Source of the DNA: Gilliamella sp. wkB108
GTDB lineage: Bacteria; Pseudomonadota; Gammaproteobacteria; Enterobacterales; Orbaceae
Direction of reading: 5' to 3'
Assembly: GCF_001690195.1 (NCBI RefSeq)
Contig: NZ_LZGM01000012.1
Span: 17,096-81,095, forward strand
Length of the DNA: 64,000 bases
Below the pieces are notes generated by a model. That model was given only the letters and a program-made list of their open reading frames with translations, made no database searches and was not told where the DNA came from. Positions within the stretch are counted from its first letter, which is position 1. Each line of letters opens with the position of its first letter. Shown in pieces: positions 10,435 through 20,948 of the stretch. Made by a program: the position numbers and the translations under genes.

Positions 10435-11784
10435 TTAATCATCATTTTTACTATCTAACTCATCCATAGATACTAATGCAATATCTGGATTTATAGGTTT
10501 TTTCACTTCTATACCCAGCTCGCGAAATCGTTCGATTTGACCAATTACATTACCACGACCTTTAGATAATTTGTTCATTGAATTTTGATAAGTTTGCTGT
10601 GCTTTATCTAAGCAAGAACCTAAGTTCTCCATGTCTTCGATAAAACCGCGGACTTTATCATATAATTTACTGGCTCTATCGGCGATAAGTTCGGCATTGC
10701 GATTTTGGTATTCATATCGCCATAAATTATGAATCGTCCTTAACGCAACCAAGAGTGTAGTTGGGCTAACTATCATAATATTATTTTTTAAAGCATCATT
10801 AATTAATGTAGGATCGTGATCGATAGCACTTAAAAAAGCGGGTTCGACAGGTATAAACATTAAAATATAGTCTAAGGAATTAATCCCAATCAGTTTATGA
10901 TAATCTTTTTGACTTAATTGTTTTAAGTGATTACGAACCGCTGTTAAGTGTTCTGCCATGGCTTTTGCTTTGGTAGCTTCATCATCGCTATTAAAATGGC
11001 GCTCATATGCAACTAAGGTCACCTTTGAGTCAATGACAACATCACCACCCTGAGGTAAATGCACAATAACATCAGGCTGTAAGCGTTGATTATTCTCATT
11101 AGTTAAGCTAACTTGCGTTTCATATTCATAGCCGGCACGTAATCCTGAATTATCCAGAATCTGGCTAAGAATAAATTCACCCCAATTGCCTTGGGTTTTA
11201 TTATTACCTTTTAACGCATTAGTGAGATTAGTCGCCTCTTTGGTCATCTGTTCATTAAGCTGTTGCAAGTTACGGATCTCATGGGTAAGCGTATGGCGCT
11301 CTTTGGCTTCTTGCCCGAAGCTGTCTTGTACTTGCTTTTTAAATCCCTCTAACTGTTCTTTGAGTGGTGAGAGTAAAAAATCAAGGCTTTGCCTATTTTG
11401 TTGTTCGATTTTTTTACCACTCTGTTCAAATATCCGATTAGCTAAATTTTCAAATTGCGTGGTTAAACGTTGTTCACTCTGTTCAAGTATCGTTTGGCGT
11501 TCATGGGTCGCACTCAATGTCTCTTCAAGGCGAGTTTTTAACTCACTGATTTTGACATTTTGTGCTAGGTTTTGTTGTTGGTATTGATTTAATTCATTTT
11601 GTAACTGTTTTGTTTCATTCGCTAATGTTTGATTTTCTGCTATTTTTTGGTTTAATTGCAGATTAAATAGTTGATTTAAACTATTAATCGTTAACTGAGA
11701 CTTTAACAATAAAACAAATAACACCACAGCTACTATCACTAATATAATGGCAATCCATTGTGTTAAACCTAAAGAGCCTAACAT
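10435..11784 (-). CDS. rmuC: DNA recombination protein RmuC
   Basis: RmuC family protein with a nuclease-like fold, implicated in limiting inversions at short inverted repeats. The exact reaction is not established. The 449-residue protein has an N-terminal membrane segment (about residues 8-28), a long coiled coil (about 35-185), then the RmuC core with GNWGEFILSQILDNSGL and VVIDSKVTLVAYE. It starts two bases after the epmA stop, so the two are co-transcribed. Confidence 0.92.
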   Translation of the reverse strand: MLGSLGLTQWIAIILVIVAVVLFVLLLKSQLTINSLNQLFNLQLNQKIAENQTLANETKQLQNELNQYQQQNLAQNVKISELKTRLEETLSATHERQTILEQSEQRLTTQFENLANRIFEQSGKKIEQQNRQSLDFLLSPLKEQLEGFKKQVQDSFGQEAKERHTLTHEIRNLQQLNEQMTKEATNLTNALKGNNKTQGNWGEFILSQILDNSGLRAGYEYETQVSLTNENNQRLQPDVIVHLPQGGDVVIDSKVTLVAYERHFNSDDEATKAKAMAEHLTAVRNHLKQLSQKDYHKLIGINSLDYILMFIPVEPAFLSAIDHDPTLINDALKNNIMIVSPTTLLVALRTIHNLWRYEYQNRNAELIADRASKLYDKVRGFIEDMENLGSCLDKAQQTYQNSMNKLSKGRGNVIGQIERFRELGIEVKKPINPDIALVSMDELDSKNDD

Positions 11785-11786
11785 AA

Positions 11787-12773
11787 TTAAGCCCTTTCAA
11801 AAGTAAATGAAATAACATCGTCTAATGTTGCTGAATCAAGCGCTAACATTATTAATCGGTCTAAGCCAACAGCAACACCTGCGCAGTCAGGTAATCCTGC
11901 CTCCATTGCTTCTAATAATTTAACATCAATGTTTTGTGTAGGTAGATTAAGATCGGTACGAACTTGGTTGTTTTGTTCAAAACGTGATCTTTGTTCTTGT
12001 GGATTAGTTAATTCTTTAAAACCATTAGCTAGCTCTACACCTTTATAATAAAATTCAAATCGACAAGCTACGCGATGATCTTCTGTACTAATTGCCGCTA
12101 ATGCCGCTTGTGAAGCAGGGAAGTTAAACACGGCTACTGGTTTATCTTGACCTATATGGGGTTCAACACCAAAAGTGAACAGGCATTGTAATAAGGTATC
12201 TTTGTCATAACCGTCAGTATTGAGTCCAATATTGAGTTGGTTAACAGCATTAACTAACGTTGCCTGATCAGCTTCAAGGGGATCAATATTAAGATGACGT
12301 TGAAATGCCTTTTGATAGGAGATACGTTCAGCTGACTCACAATCTAAAACGGTTTGCAAAAGGTCATCCACTTCATTAATCATTTGCATCATATCAAACT
12401 GGATACGATACCACTCAAGCATAGTAAATTCAGGATTATGATAACGACTAATCTCTTCATGATTGCGAAAAGATTTACAGATTTGATAAATAGGACCACT
12501 GCCAGCAGCAAGTAGCCGTTTCATATGATATTCTGGGCTGGTGATCAAGGACATCTTTATCCCTGACTGTTCGTCTGTTTCACCGGGTTTTAAAAAAGTA
12601 GTATGGAAAGAGCTTAAATGTACGTCCGTAACAGCGTATTGGCTTAAAGTCGGCGTTTCGACTTCCAATATGCAGCGATCAGCAAAAAATTGTCTTACTT
12701 GAGAAACAATTTTAGCGCGCTTAAGTAAATTATTGATAGGTGCAGAAGGTTGCCAAGTCATAAAAATATCCAT
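11787..12773 (-). CDS. epmA: Elongation factor P--(R)-beta-lysine ligase
   Basis: Lysyl-tRNA-synthetase paralogue (EpmA/PoxA/GenX) that attaches (R)-beta-lysine to a conserved Lys of EF-P, helping ribosomes through polyproline stretches. The 328-residue protein is only the class II catalytic domain, without an anticodon-binding domain. Motifs: [47 protein letters not shown] and [14 protein letters not shown]. Either ATG 12773 or ATG 12761 (MTWQPSAP) could start it. The latter aligns better with E. coli and has TGGA upstream. Confidence 0.93.
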   Translation of the reverse strand: MDIFMTWQPSAPINNLLKRAKIVSQVRQFFADRCILEVETPTLSQYAVTDVHLSSFHTTFLKPGETDEQSGIKMSLITSPEYHMKRLLAAGSGPIYQICKSFRNHEEISRYHNPEFTMLEWYRIQFDMMQMINEVDDLLQTVLDCESAERISYQKAFQRHLNIDPLEADQATLVNAVNQLNIGLNTDGYDKDTLLQCLFTFGVEPHIGQDKPVAVFNFPASQAALAAISTEDHRVACRFEFYYKGVELANGFKELTNPQEQRSRFEQNNQVRTDLNLPTQNIDVKLLEAMEAGLPDCAGVAVGLDRLIMLALDSATLDDVISFTFERA

Positions 12774-12828
12774 GGATTTTGATTATTTACTAAAAAGACG
12801 AGAAATAGGGATAAACCCTATTTCTTAA

Positions 12829-15186
12829 TTACTGACGTTCATTTTGCCATATTGCGAACAAATTGTCGTATTTTTCTTGTTCCCGCCAAATATAGCTATG
12901 GAGTTGCGAAAGGAGGATTGGATCTTCTAAAATCGCTAGTTGTTGTTCTTTATTGATTTTATTCAAATCAGTTTGTTTATATAGCGCAATAAGTTCATCA
13001 CGTTTTTGTTTATTCTTATCATTAACTAAATGCCTTGAGGTTGATAACGCACAAGCTAACGCATTATAAATCGGATCAATCAGTGCCATTATAAAGCCGT
13101 GTTCAACCATAGCAGCTTCAGTTGTCACCAAATATTCACCGGTTAAGGTAACAGCGCGAGTCGGGTGAGTCTCTTCTGGGGTTAAAAATAAGCCAGCTTT
13201 TTTAGCCTTCATCCCGATACTTGAAAGTCCGGAAACGCGTATAACCAGTGGAGAGATTGTCAACGGGATAAGTATAGCGATGTACCAATAGGTAAATTGT
13301 GGATTTAACCAAATAATGATCCACAGCCAAACAATACCTAATAACGAGAGTGGCCAACAAAAATAAAAAGATTCACCCCAAGTTAACACATCATCGTTTC
13401 TTGACGGTGATTTCCATTGAATTTTACTGCCCATCCAGGCTTTTAATACAAATTTACTGTGAAAGATCATGCGGATCGGCGCTAAAATCATTGACCATAA
13501 CATCTCAATAAATATGGAGAGTGTAAGTTTAAAAATTCCACCAACATCTTTTGCGCCAGTTCGGGCAATAATAATGGAATAACTGAAAAATTTCGGTGCG
13601 AACAGTAAAAACATGGTTGTCGATAAAAGCTGTATGGCTAAATTTTCATCCCACCTCGGCCATGTTGGATAAAACTGGTTAGGTTGGAAGAAATATTGTT
13701 GGTCAGAGAGATTAAACACTAATAATAACAGTGTGGAAAAAATCAAGAATATTAACCAGAGTAAAGAGGATATATATGCCATACCACTGGTTGCAAACAT
13801 GACTCTGTGAGTTAAAGTGATGCCACTTTTAAATATTAATTTAAGGTTGATCAAATTACCCATACACCAACGATTATCACGTTTAAGATCTTCAATCATA
13901 TTACCCGGTAACTCTTCATAACTACCATTCATATTATAAGCGATCCAAACACCATAACCGGCTCGACGCATTAAAGCTGCTTCAACCAGATCATGTGATA
14001 AAATATGCAAAGGGCCTTTACGTTTTTTCAGTGGTGATAAAATACAATGCTCAATAAAAGGTTTTAAGCGGATCATAGCATTATGCCCCCAATACTGGGC
14101 TTCACTTAATTGCCAGAAGTGGGTACCTGAACAGAAAATATCACTGTAAATTTGGTTAGCAAATTGTTGGATGCGCCCATATAGGGTTTTCATCCTGACT
14201 GATTTAGGTGGAGATTGTAAGATCCCTGCCTTTGGCGTCATCTCCATCATCGCAACCATGCTCAAAATACAATCACCAGTCATAATGCTATCGGCATCGA
14301 GAATCATCATATATTCATAAAGATGTCCCCAACGACGGCAAAAGTCATCAATGTTACCACTTTTACGTTTTACCCGACGTTTACGGTGACGATAAAAGAT
14401 ATTGCAACCATTATCTGCTTTTTGTGCATTAAAGTCAGCCCATGCCTTAAGTTCATTAACATAGATATCTGGATCGTTAGTATCACTTAAAATATAGAAA
14501 TCACAACATTGAGCATGTCCTGTCTCTATTAATGACTGGTAGGTTGCTTGTAATCCAGCAAAAACGCGGGCGACATCTTCATTACAAATAGGCATCACCA
14601 GTGCTGTTCGGTGTTTAGGGTCAATATGTGCGGCAGGATCTTTCGGAATTGGAATAGTATAACGGTCTTTCCCCATAACCGCCAAAATTAATCCCATTAT
14701 GCTAGTCCAAAAGCCAATAGAGATCCAAAAAAATAAAATGGCAAATAATCCTATGATAATCCATTGTATAATATAAGGAATTATACTATAAATAGCTAAT
14801 TCAGGATTAATCTCCCAGTTACTCCAAAAGCTAATTCGATGCCAGCTTTGGTAGGGTAGTAGCGACGATAAATAGAAGGTTCCAAAGTAGGTTTGAACTA
14901 CAATGAAAGCTAACATAATTAAACGACGTATTATGGCAATAAAATTAATACCCGCTTTTATTGTAGCTTTACAGCGTTGATTCCAGCGTTGTGGTTGAAT
15001 CGCTACCCGATCAATTTCGGGATAACTAGGTTGTTGCTCTCTTTCATCATTAAAAGTTGTTGTTTGTCCAATTTGTTTTAAACGATGTTTTAAAAACGTT
15101 AAATCATTGGACAGATCTTCATTGTTTTCTGATTTCGAACGCCAATTGTTGGCGTCAGAAAGGTTTGAAAAGTAATCTATTTTCAT
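12829..15186 (-). CDS. opgH: Glucans biosynthesis glucosyltransferase H
   Basis: Inner-membrane family 2 glucosyltransferase that polymerises UDP-glucose into the osmoregulated periplasmic glucan backbone and extrudes it. The 785-residue protein is somewhat shorter than E. coli OpgH (847). It has two N-terminal membrane segments, a cytoplasmic GT2 domain with the acidic motif MILDADSIM, the RDNRWCMGN acceptor motif, and a C-terminal group of membrane segments. It follows opgG by 24 bases in the classical opgGH order. Confidence 0.95.
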   Translation of the reverse strand: MKIDYFSNLSDANNWRSKSENNEDLSNDLTFLKHRLKQIGQTTTFNDEREQQPSYPEIDRVAIQPQRWNQRCKATIKAGINFIAIIRRLIMLAFIVVQTYFGTFYLSSLLPYQSWHRISFWSNWEINPELAIYSIIPYIIQWIIIGLFAILFFWISIGFWTSIMGLILAVMGKDRYTIPIPKDPAAHIDPKHRTALVMPICNEDVARVFAGLQATYQSLIETGHAQCCDFYILSDTNDPDIYVNELKAWADFNAQKADNGCNIFYRHRKRRVKRKSGNIDDFCRRWGHLYEYMMILDADSIMTGDCILSMVAMMEMTPKAGILQSPPKSVRMKTLYGRIQQFANQIYSDIFCSGTHFWQLSEAQYWGHNAMIRLKPFIEHCILSPLKKRKGPLHILSHDLVEAALMRRAGYGVWIAYNMNGSYEELPGNMIEDLKRDNRWCMGNLINLKLIFKSGITLTHRVMFATSGMAYISSLLWLIFLIFSTLLLLVFNLSDQQYFFQPNQFYPTWPRWDENLAIQLLSTTMFLLFAPKFFSYSIIIARTGAKDVGGIFKLTLSIFIEMLWSMILAPIRMIFHSKFVLKAWMGSKIQWKSPSRNDDVLTWGESFYFCWPLSLLGIVWLWIIIWLNPQFTYWYIAILIPLTISPLVIRVSGLSSIGMKAKKAGLFLTPEETHPTRAVTLTGEYLVTTEAAMVEHGFIMALIDPIYNALACALSTSRHLVNDKNKQKRDELIALYKQTDLNKINKEQQLAILEDPILLSQLHSYIWREQEKYDNLFAIWQNERQ

Positions 15187-15210
15187 CTTATTATCTTATT
15201 ATTATAATAA

Positions 15211-16773
15211 TTATTGTGCAGGATATTGCCCACTCCACGTTTCAGATAAAACTTCATTTGTTTTTTCTGATAATAATTGAATGCGAATATCCGTGGCCTT
15301 TTTATTGTCTTCAACATTGAAGCGAACCAGTACTCGCCACCCCTTAATAATCGGGTTATATTGTGCTTCACAACTGACAATAGAACCATTATTAATGCTT
15401 GAATTAATTTTAACTGGTATTTGTTTAGAAAGTTGCGGTCCAGCAAAATCAATTACATAGGCGTTAGAACCGTCCAGTTTACGAACTAAATTAGCTTGTT
15501 TTATATCACCTAGTGATAAACGTGTACTAATTGCTCTTGCTACACTATCTGGATAACGTTGTAACTCATTTAAGGAGTAATGTAAACGATATTTAATATC
15601 AAGTGTATCGCCACCTTTATATTGTTTTTGCGGTACCCAAAAAGCCACGATATTGTCGTTTGTTTCATCTGCTGTTGGGATTTCAACAAGTTCAACACGC
15701 CCTTTTTGCCAATCACCTAATATTTCAGTCCAAACACTTGGCCGTCTTTCATAGTGATCATCAAGATCTTGGTAATCATCAAAGCCTTTATCTCTCTGTA
15801 TTAATCCGAATGATTTAGGATTTTCTAAAGTATATGAAGAAAATGATAAGCGTTTAGGGTTATTTAATGGACGCCAAATCCATTCATTATTATTGGCTAA
15901 AATTGATAAACCATTAGAATCATGCATCGCTGGGCGATAATTTAATAAAGGTGAAGGCTGATTAGGTCCAAACAAGAACATACTTGTTAAAGGTGCAATA
16001 CCAAGTTTTTTAACCGAGTCACGGAAAAATATTTTGGCTTCTACTGTGACGGTAGTATCAACACTTGGTACTAAAGTTAGTTTATAAGCACCAGCAACAT
16101 GTGGAGAATCAAGTAAAGCATAAATGACTAAATGTTTTTGATTTGGTTCAGGTCTTTCAATCCAAAATTCTTTAAAACGTGGAAACTCTTCACCAGTCAT
16201 CTCCCCGGTATCAATCGCCAAGCCACGAGCAGATAGACCATATCGTTGATCTTTGCCTACAGCCCGAAAGTAACTCCCGCCGAGTGCAGTAAAAATTTCA
16301 TCGTCAGTTTTATCTGGTGAATTGATAGGATAGTGAACTTTAAAACCCGCAAATCCTAGGTGTTTAGTATCTAACTTATCTAACTTGATTTTACTTAGAT
16401 CAAAATAGCTAGGATCAAATTTTATTTCATTAACTTGATTATTTACAATTTCATTGATTTTTACCGGTGTATCAAAATACATACCTTCATGATAAAACTC
16501 AAGTTTAAAACGACTTTTTCGATCTCCCCAATAAGCTTTAGGGTGGTTAAAAAAGATTTTTTGGTAATCTGCAAATTGTAACGAAGCTAATTCATTAGGA
16601 ATATTTTTAGATGGTTGCACATAAGCTTTCTTTGATAGATTTTCTGCTTCTGTTACTACATCATCGAACGAAAAAGCCCATGATGAAAAACTTAGACAAG
16701 AAATTGAGCATACACAAAGTAGCTTGAAAGTTATTTTTTTATTGAAGTGACTTATTGGTAATAAATTAAACAT
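15211..16773 (-). CDS. opgG: Glucans biosynthesis protein G, periplasmic
   Basis: Periplasmic protein needed for synthesis and branching of osmoregulated periplasmic glucans. The 520 residues begin with a Sec signal peptide (KKITFKLLCVCSISCLSF, cleavage near SSWAF). The OpgG/MdoG domain follows, with SYFRAVGKDQRYGLSARGLA and the C-terminal Ig-like part. It lies between an 18-base gap from an upstream lipoprotein gene and opgH, so all three look like one operon. Confidence 0.95.
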   Translation of the reverse strand: MFNLLPISHFNKKITFKLLCVCSISCLSFSSWAFSFDDVVTEAENLSKKAYVQPSKNIPNELASLQFADYQKIFFNHPKAYWGDRKSRFKLEFYHEGMYFDTPVKINEIVNNQVNEIKFDPSYFDLSKIKLDKLDTKHLGFAGFKVHYPINSPDKTDDEIFTALGGSYFRAVGKDQRYGLSARGLAIDTGEMTGEEFPRFKEFWIERPEPNQKHLVIYALLDSPHVAGAYKLTLVPSVDTTVTVEAKIFFRDSVKKLGIAPLTSMFLFGPNQPSPLLNYRPAMHDSNGLSILANNNEWIWRPLNNPKRLSFSSYTLENPKSFGLIQRDKGFDDYQDLDDHYERRPSVWTEILGDWQKGRVELVEIPTADETNDNIVAFWVPQKQYKGGDTLDIKYRLHYSLNELQRYPDSVARAISTRLSLGDIKQANLVRKLDGSNAYVIDFAGPQLSKQIPVKINSSINNGSIVSCEAQYNPIIKGWRVLVRFNVEDNKKATDIRIQLLSEKTNEVLSETWSGQYPAQ

Positions 16774-16791
16774 AAAATACTCGCGTTAGTA

Positions 16792-17460
16792 TTATCTAAA
16801 AATATTAAAGTAATTGATAATATTAGTCTTTGGATCAGTTAAGCATTTTTCAACATAGTCCGTTTTCAATTCTTGGGTAATGCTTGGATTTTCGTCTATT
16901 AGAAAATGAGAATAGTTATCTTGGGTAACTTTGGTATTTAAAGTTGACATATTTTGATCTGACATCTTAAATAATGGTTGGTAAGTTTTTGTAATCTTAG
17001 CCGTGTCTTTGCTGTAAATTGCAACGACAAAATCGGCTGAAAGTCGGCAATAATTATTAATATTAGCTTCGGTAGCTTCAATTTTACTTAATTCGATGCT
17101 GTGGTCGGCTTCGCTTTCTTCAATGATTTTTTTAATTTCAACATCATATTTTAATTTGTAATACTCTTGAAGATAAAAACTCAAAACACATGCAGAAGGA
17201 TTTTCATCAGCGTTGCAGGCTAGTATACCGTGTTTTGTAATATAACTATCAAAATTTTTATCGCCAACAAGTTGAAGTAATTGTTTTTTTGCATTTACTA
17301 CATAGGAGTTATTTTGTTCGGTTTGCTGTTTTAAAAAGGTTAATTGATCGACTTCGACGTTTTGTTCGTCCTGTACGACAATTGGAGGCACAGTTTTCTT
17401 TGCACAACTTGTGACAAGAATAGAGACAATGGCGCATGTAAGGATATTACTTATTTTCAT
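16792..17460 (-). CDS. Predicted lipoprotein upstream of opgGH
   Basis: A 222-residue protein I do not recognise. The N-terminus MKISNILTCAIVSILVTSC is a lipoprotein signal with the lipobox Cys at residue 19, followed by AKK, so outer-membrane sorting is likely. The mature part is charged and largely helical, with no catalytic motif that I can name. It ends 18 bases before opgG on the same strand, which suggests co-expression with periplasmic glucan synthesis. The functional link is inference. Confidence 0.75.
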   Translation of the reverse strand: MKISNILTCAIVSILVTSCAKKTVPPIVVQDEQNVEVDQLTFLKQQTEQNNSYVVNAKKQLLQLVGDKNFDSYITKHGILACNADENPSACVLSFYLQEYYKLKYDVEIKKIIEESEADHSIELSKIEATEANINNYCRLSADFVVAIYSKDTAKITKTYQPLFKMSDQNMSTLNTKVTQDNYSHFLIDENPSITQELKTDYVEKCLTDPKTNIINYFNIFR

Positions 17461-17627
17461 ATATAAAATTCCATGAACATATTCTTGAGTCGTAATTTAT
17501 GGTTAGGCTACTATACTACTAATTAGTAGCGACGCGAAATTATATACTCATATTTTTTTAAATACACTAGGTAATTAAATTAAATCTATAAAAAAAGCGT
17601 ACTTAATATACAGTAGCACCTTAAATA

Positions 17628-17867
17628 TTAATGATGACATATTGTTTTCTTATCGACTGTAAACTCTGTATCATCAGAAACGGAAGGTTTAAACTTTCCT
17701 TTTGCTTTAAGGAAAGCAATAAGTTGTTCTGCGTTCATATCGGCCTGAGAGCAAGTATGAAATCTTGCATCTTTACCAAATTTTTGGTGAATAGCGTCAA
17801 GTAGTGAGGATTCTGTATAACTGTTTCCAGTCATCATATGTAGTACTTCGTGGCCATGAATTGACAA
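17628..17867 (-). CDS. yecH: YecH-family small metal-binding protein
   Basis: A 79-residue protein matching the YecH/DUF2492 family: SIHGHEVLHMM, then FGKDARFHTCSQADMNAEQLIAFLKAKGKF and the C-terminal KKTICHH. The conserved His and Cys residues suggest metal binding, but the role is not established. An in-frame ATG at 17897 exists. However, AGGGAGGAA lies six bases before the TTG at 17867, and starting there gives the family length and N-terminus, so I assign a TTG start. It is monocistronic. Confidence 0.85.
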   Translation of the reverse strand: MSIHGHEVLHMMTGNSYTESSLLDAIHQKFGKDARFHTCSQADMNAEQLIAFLKAKGKFKPSVSDDTEFTVDKKTICHH

Positions 17868-18069
17868 AATAAATTCCTCCCTTAAATATCCATTCAAATA
17901 ACTTATATAATAATTTTAATGAGTGAAGAAAGATATCAGATATTATCAAGAAAAAAAAGAGCTTTAACGTTAAAATATAGTTAATTAGTGTGACTTACCT
18001 CTGAAGATGAACAGGGGTAAGTACAGGTTAACCATGAAAGAAAAAAATCCTAACTATTATTTCGGCAGT

Positions 18070-20013
18070 TTATTGGGTTTGGTTATTTGCTAATTTTGCA
18101 ATAATTGTTTGATTTTCCCGTTTAACTTGATGTATTAAAATAGGAATTGTATCGGTTAGTTTATAACAAATATCATCTTTAATTTTTATCATCCCTTCGT
18201 CTGGCAGTGAAGTGATCTCATCACGAACTGCATGGATCATTGACAAAGGAACAAAAGCATAAGCGCCAATATCGATTAAACGTACTCTTGCCCCACCTCG
18301 ATTAATATCAACGATTTCGGCTTGATAATTTTCACCAATTTTATTTGAAAGATATTGCGCATAAAGATTTTCGGCGATGTCGCGTTCAGCATAACGTAAC
18401 ATTTTTCGTTTCTCATTCATGGTCTTCAATTGCTCTTGATCTGGTTCAGTCAATGATTGTGAACGTATGTAAGCTTTGATTAGACGATGGTTAATCATGT
18501 CACCATATTTACGAATAGGAGAAGTCCATGTAGCATATGCTTCAAAGCCCAATCCGAAATGGGGTTGAGCTATAATTGAAAAATCTGCTGGACTTTGAAA
18601 TTTACGTAATCTTGCCGTTAAAAACGAGTCGTTATCGATCTGGCGTCGAAGTTTGATATAACCGTCAAACGATAACAGTGTATCTTTATCAAAATCAGTG
18701 ATCCCATGGTCATTTAAAGTCTTTAAGATTTGATCAATATATTTAGGATCAAAACCGCTATGGATATTAAAAATACCAAAACCAATCTTGTGTTGTAGTT
18801 GCATTGTTAATGCTTGGTTAGCGATAACCATGATCTCTTCAACAATGCGATTGGCAATGCGACGTGGATCTTTGATGATCGAGGTAACTTGACGATTTTC
18901 ATCAAGCACAAAACGATAGTCATTATTATCTTTAAAGACTAAAGCATGGCTTTCTCGCCAATTCAGTCTGATATTTGCAAGGGTGGATAACAAATTGAGC
19001 TGTTCAGGTAAAGTAGGATGATCCGAAAATAGCTCACTACCATTTTCTAAAAAGTCAGAAACATTGTTATAAGAAAGCTTCGCTTTCGATTCAATCCATG
19101 CCGGAATAAATGCGATGTTATCTAAAATATTGCCGGTTTGGTCAATCGTCATTTTACAAACCATTGCTGGGCGTTTTTGATTAGCCTGTAATGAGCAGAG
19201 TTCATTGGCTAGTACTTTAGGTAGCATGGGAATATTAAAATCAGGTAAATAGGTGGTGAAATTCCTGTTTTTAGCAATATTATCAAGTTGACTTTCCGAT
19301 AGCACATAAGCTGTCGGATCGGCTATGGCAACCATGAGTTGAAAATGACCTTGTTCATCTTGTGATACCGTAATGGCATCATCCATATCTTGCGTATCTT
19401 CACTATCGATGGTAAAGAAGTTTATATCGGTAAGATCTTGGCGATTATCAAGTTCACTATCAGCTATGGTTAAGGTTTCAATTTCTGGTGCATCGGGTTC
19501 GAGATCATAACGCGCCAGTGTTTTTAACCATAATAGATATGGTGAACTATCTTCTACAATAAAGCGACTGATTTCTGCATAAAAACTATTTTTGTTGTCT
19601 TCCAATGGATGAGAAGTCAGGGTTGCCACTACCCAATCACCTTCTTTTAATCTTTCGTTAACTTGTTTATTCACTTTACAGCGAATTGAAAAGTAAGCGG
19701 GCATATTTTCAGGGTAGATCACCAGACTTCGATCTTGGAAGCCTATTTTACCGATAAATTTTTGCAAAGCACTTTCAATCAATGCTTCTGGTTCAAATGA
19801 TTCTTTATCGTTATGACTAATTACTGTACCGGAGACTTTATCACCACTACATACCATTTTCATCTTAGCAACCGGAATAAAGTAGCTGGTTTTATTATCA
19901 ACATCTAGAAAACCAAATCCTTTTTCATGTGCGCGAACGATACCTTCAACGCGAGGCGTTTGTTCGTGAAGTTCTTGTTTTAATTGTGCAAGTAGAGGGT
20001 TATTTAAAAGCAT
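18070..20013 (-). CDS. rnb: Exoribonuclease II
   Basis: RNB-family 3'-5' exoribonuclease that degrades unstructured mRNA. The 647-residue protein has cold-shock domains (VRAHEKGFGFLDVD), the RNB core with IDSEDTQDMDDAITV, the conserved SPIRKYGDMINHRLI and a C-terminal S1 region. It lacks the basic tail and extra N-terminal domain of the RNase R at the window start. I place the start at the ATG at 20013 (MLLNNPLLAQLKQELHEQTP, matching E. coli RNase II). An in-frame start at 20055 adds 14 unconserved residues. Confidence 0.95.
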   Translation of the reverse strand: MLLNNPLLAQLKQELHEQTPRVEGIVRAHEKGFGFLDVDNKTSYFIPVAKMKMVCSGDKVSGTVISHNDKESFEPEALIESALQKFIGKIGFQDRSLVIYPENMPAYFSIRCKVNKQVNERLKEGDWVVATLTSHPLEDNKNSFYAEISRFIVEDSSPYLLWLKTLARYDLEPDAPEIETLTIADSELDNRQDLTDINFFTIDSEDTQDMDDAITVSQDEQGHFQLMVAIADPTAYVLSESQLDNIAKNRNFTTYLPDFNIPMLPKVLANELCSLQANQKRPAMVCKMTIDQTGNILDNIAFIPAWIESKAKLSYNNVSDFLENGSELFSDHPTLPEQLNLLSTLANIRLNWRESHALVFKDNNDYRFVLDENRQVTSIIKDPRRIANRIVEEIMVIANQALTMQLQHKIGFGIFNIHSGFDPKYIDQILKTLNDHGITDFDKDTLLSFDGYIKLRRQIDNDSFLTARLRKFQSPADFSIIAQPHFGLGFEAYATWTSPIRKYGDMINHRLIKAYIRSQSLTEPDQEQLKTMNEKRKMLRYAERDIAENLYAQYLSNKIGENYQAEIVDINRGGARVRLIDIGAYAFVPLSMIHAVRDEITSLPDEGMIKIKDDICYKLTDTIPILIHQVKRENQTIIAKLANNQTQ

Positions 20014-20150
20014 GCGGTGTACTACCATAAAAAAATGAATTCTCGATTCTATCACAGTTATTCATATTGTGAATATTGATTTAGTTAAAGATCAGTTTGT
20101 AAAATATACGTATACTAAACTATTTTTCACATAATGAATTGAGCCAACTT

Positions 20151-20897
20151 ATGAAATTAAACTTTAAGTTACAAGGTCAAGGTCAACCTATTATATTCAT
20201 GCATGGTGTTTTTGGTAGTTTGACTAATTTGTCTATGTTAGCAAGAGATTTAATGCAAAATTATCAAACTATACAAGTTGATCTGCGTAATCATGGATTG
20301 TCACCTTGGTCAGATGAGATGAATTTTCAGGTAATGGCGCAGGACATTGCGGAACTTTGTCATGATTTGCATTTAAATGATGTGATTATGATTGGTCATT
20401 CTATGGGAGGGAAAGTCGCTTTACAATTAACCCAAGTGATCCCTGAGTTAATTACGCAAACGGTGGCTATAGATATTGCACCGGTTAAATACATTGATTC
20501 GCCTAATAATCATGTCTTAGATGCTTTAAACCAATGTATTTCTCAAAATATTACCGACAAAAATAAGATCATTAACGTTATGCAAAATAAGGGAATAGAT
20601 GAAGCAACCATTCAATTTTTGCTCAAATCCTTTAAACAGGAACATTGGTTATTTAATGTTGAAGTGATTAACAAACAATATCATCATTTGTGTGATTGGC
20701 AAACAATCTCACCTTGGTTAAAGCCAACATTATTTATTCGTGGAGCGAAATCTAATTATGTTGCAACAGCTTATTATACAAAGATTTTTAAACAATTTCC
20801 TAACGCAACTATTGAAACAGTGATCGATGCTGGCCATAATGTACATGCAGAAAAAACAGCACAAGTTCTGCAAATATTACATAATTGGTTAAATTAA
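20151..20897 (+). CDS. ybfF: Alpha/beta-fold esterase, YbfF type
   Basis: Serine hydrolase of the alpha/beta fold, close to E. coli YbfF, an esterase active on short acyl esters and acyl-CoA. The 248-residue protein has the oxyanion region FMHGVFGS, the nucleophile elbow GHSMGG, VAIDIAPVKY, and the catalytic His in DAGHNVHAEK. The ATG at 20151 is preferred over an in-frame TTG at 20139 because MKLNFK aligns with the family N-terminus. It is divergent from rnb, with a 137-base intergenic region. Confidence 0.88.
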   Translation: MKLNFKLQGQGQPIIFMHGVFGSLTNLSMLARDLMQNYQTIQVDLRNHGLSPWSDEMNFQVMAQDIAELCHDLHLNDVIMIGHSMGGKVALQLTQVIPELITQTVAIDIAPVKYIDSPNNHVLDALNQCISQNITDKNKIINVMQNKGIDEATIQFLLKSFKQEHWLFNVEVINKQYHHLCDWQTISPWLKPTLFIRGAKSNYVATAYYTKIFKQFPNATIETVIDAGHNVHAEKTAQVLQILHNWLN

Positions 20898-20948
20898 CTA
20901 GCACATATATTAATAATAATCTAAATTTATTCCTGATACTGGTGTGGA

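Noticed and set aside
11186..11587. 133-codon ORF opposite rmuC
   Set aside because: It is the antisense reading of the rmuC coiled-coil region; the minus-strand gene has clear family motifs.
17993..18022. Imperfect hairpin after rnb as a terminator
   Set aside because: The stem has a mismatch and no T-run follows on the minus strand; too weak to call.
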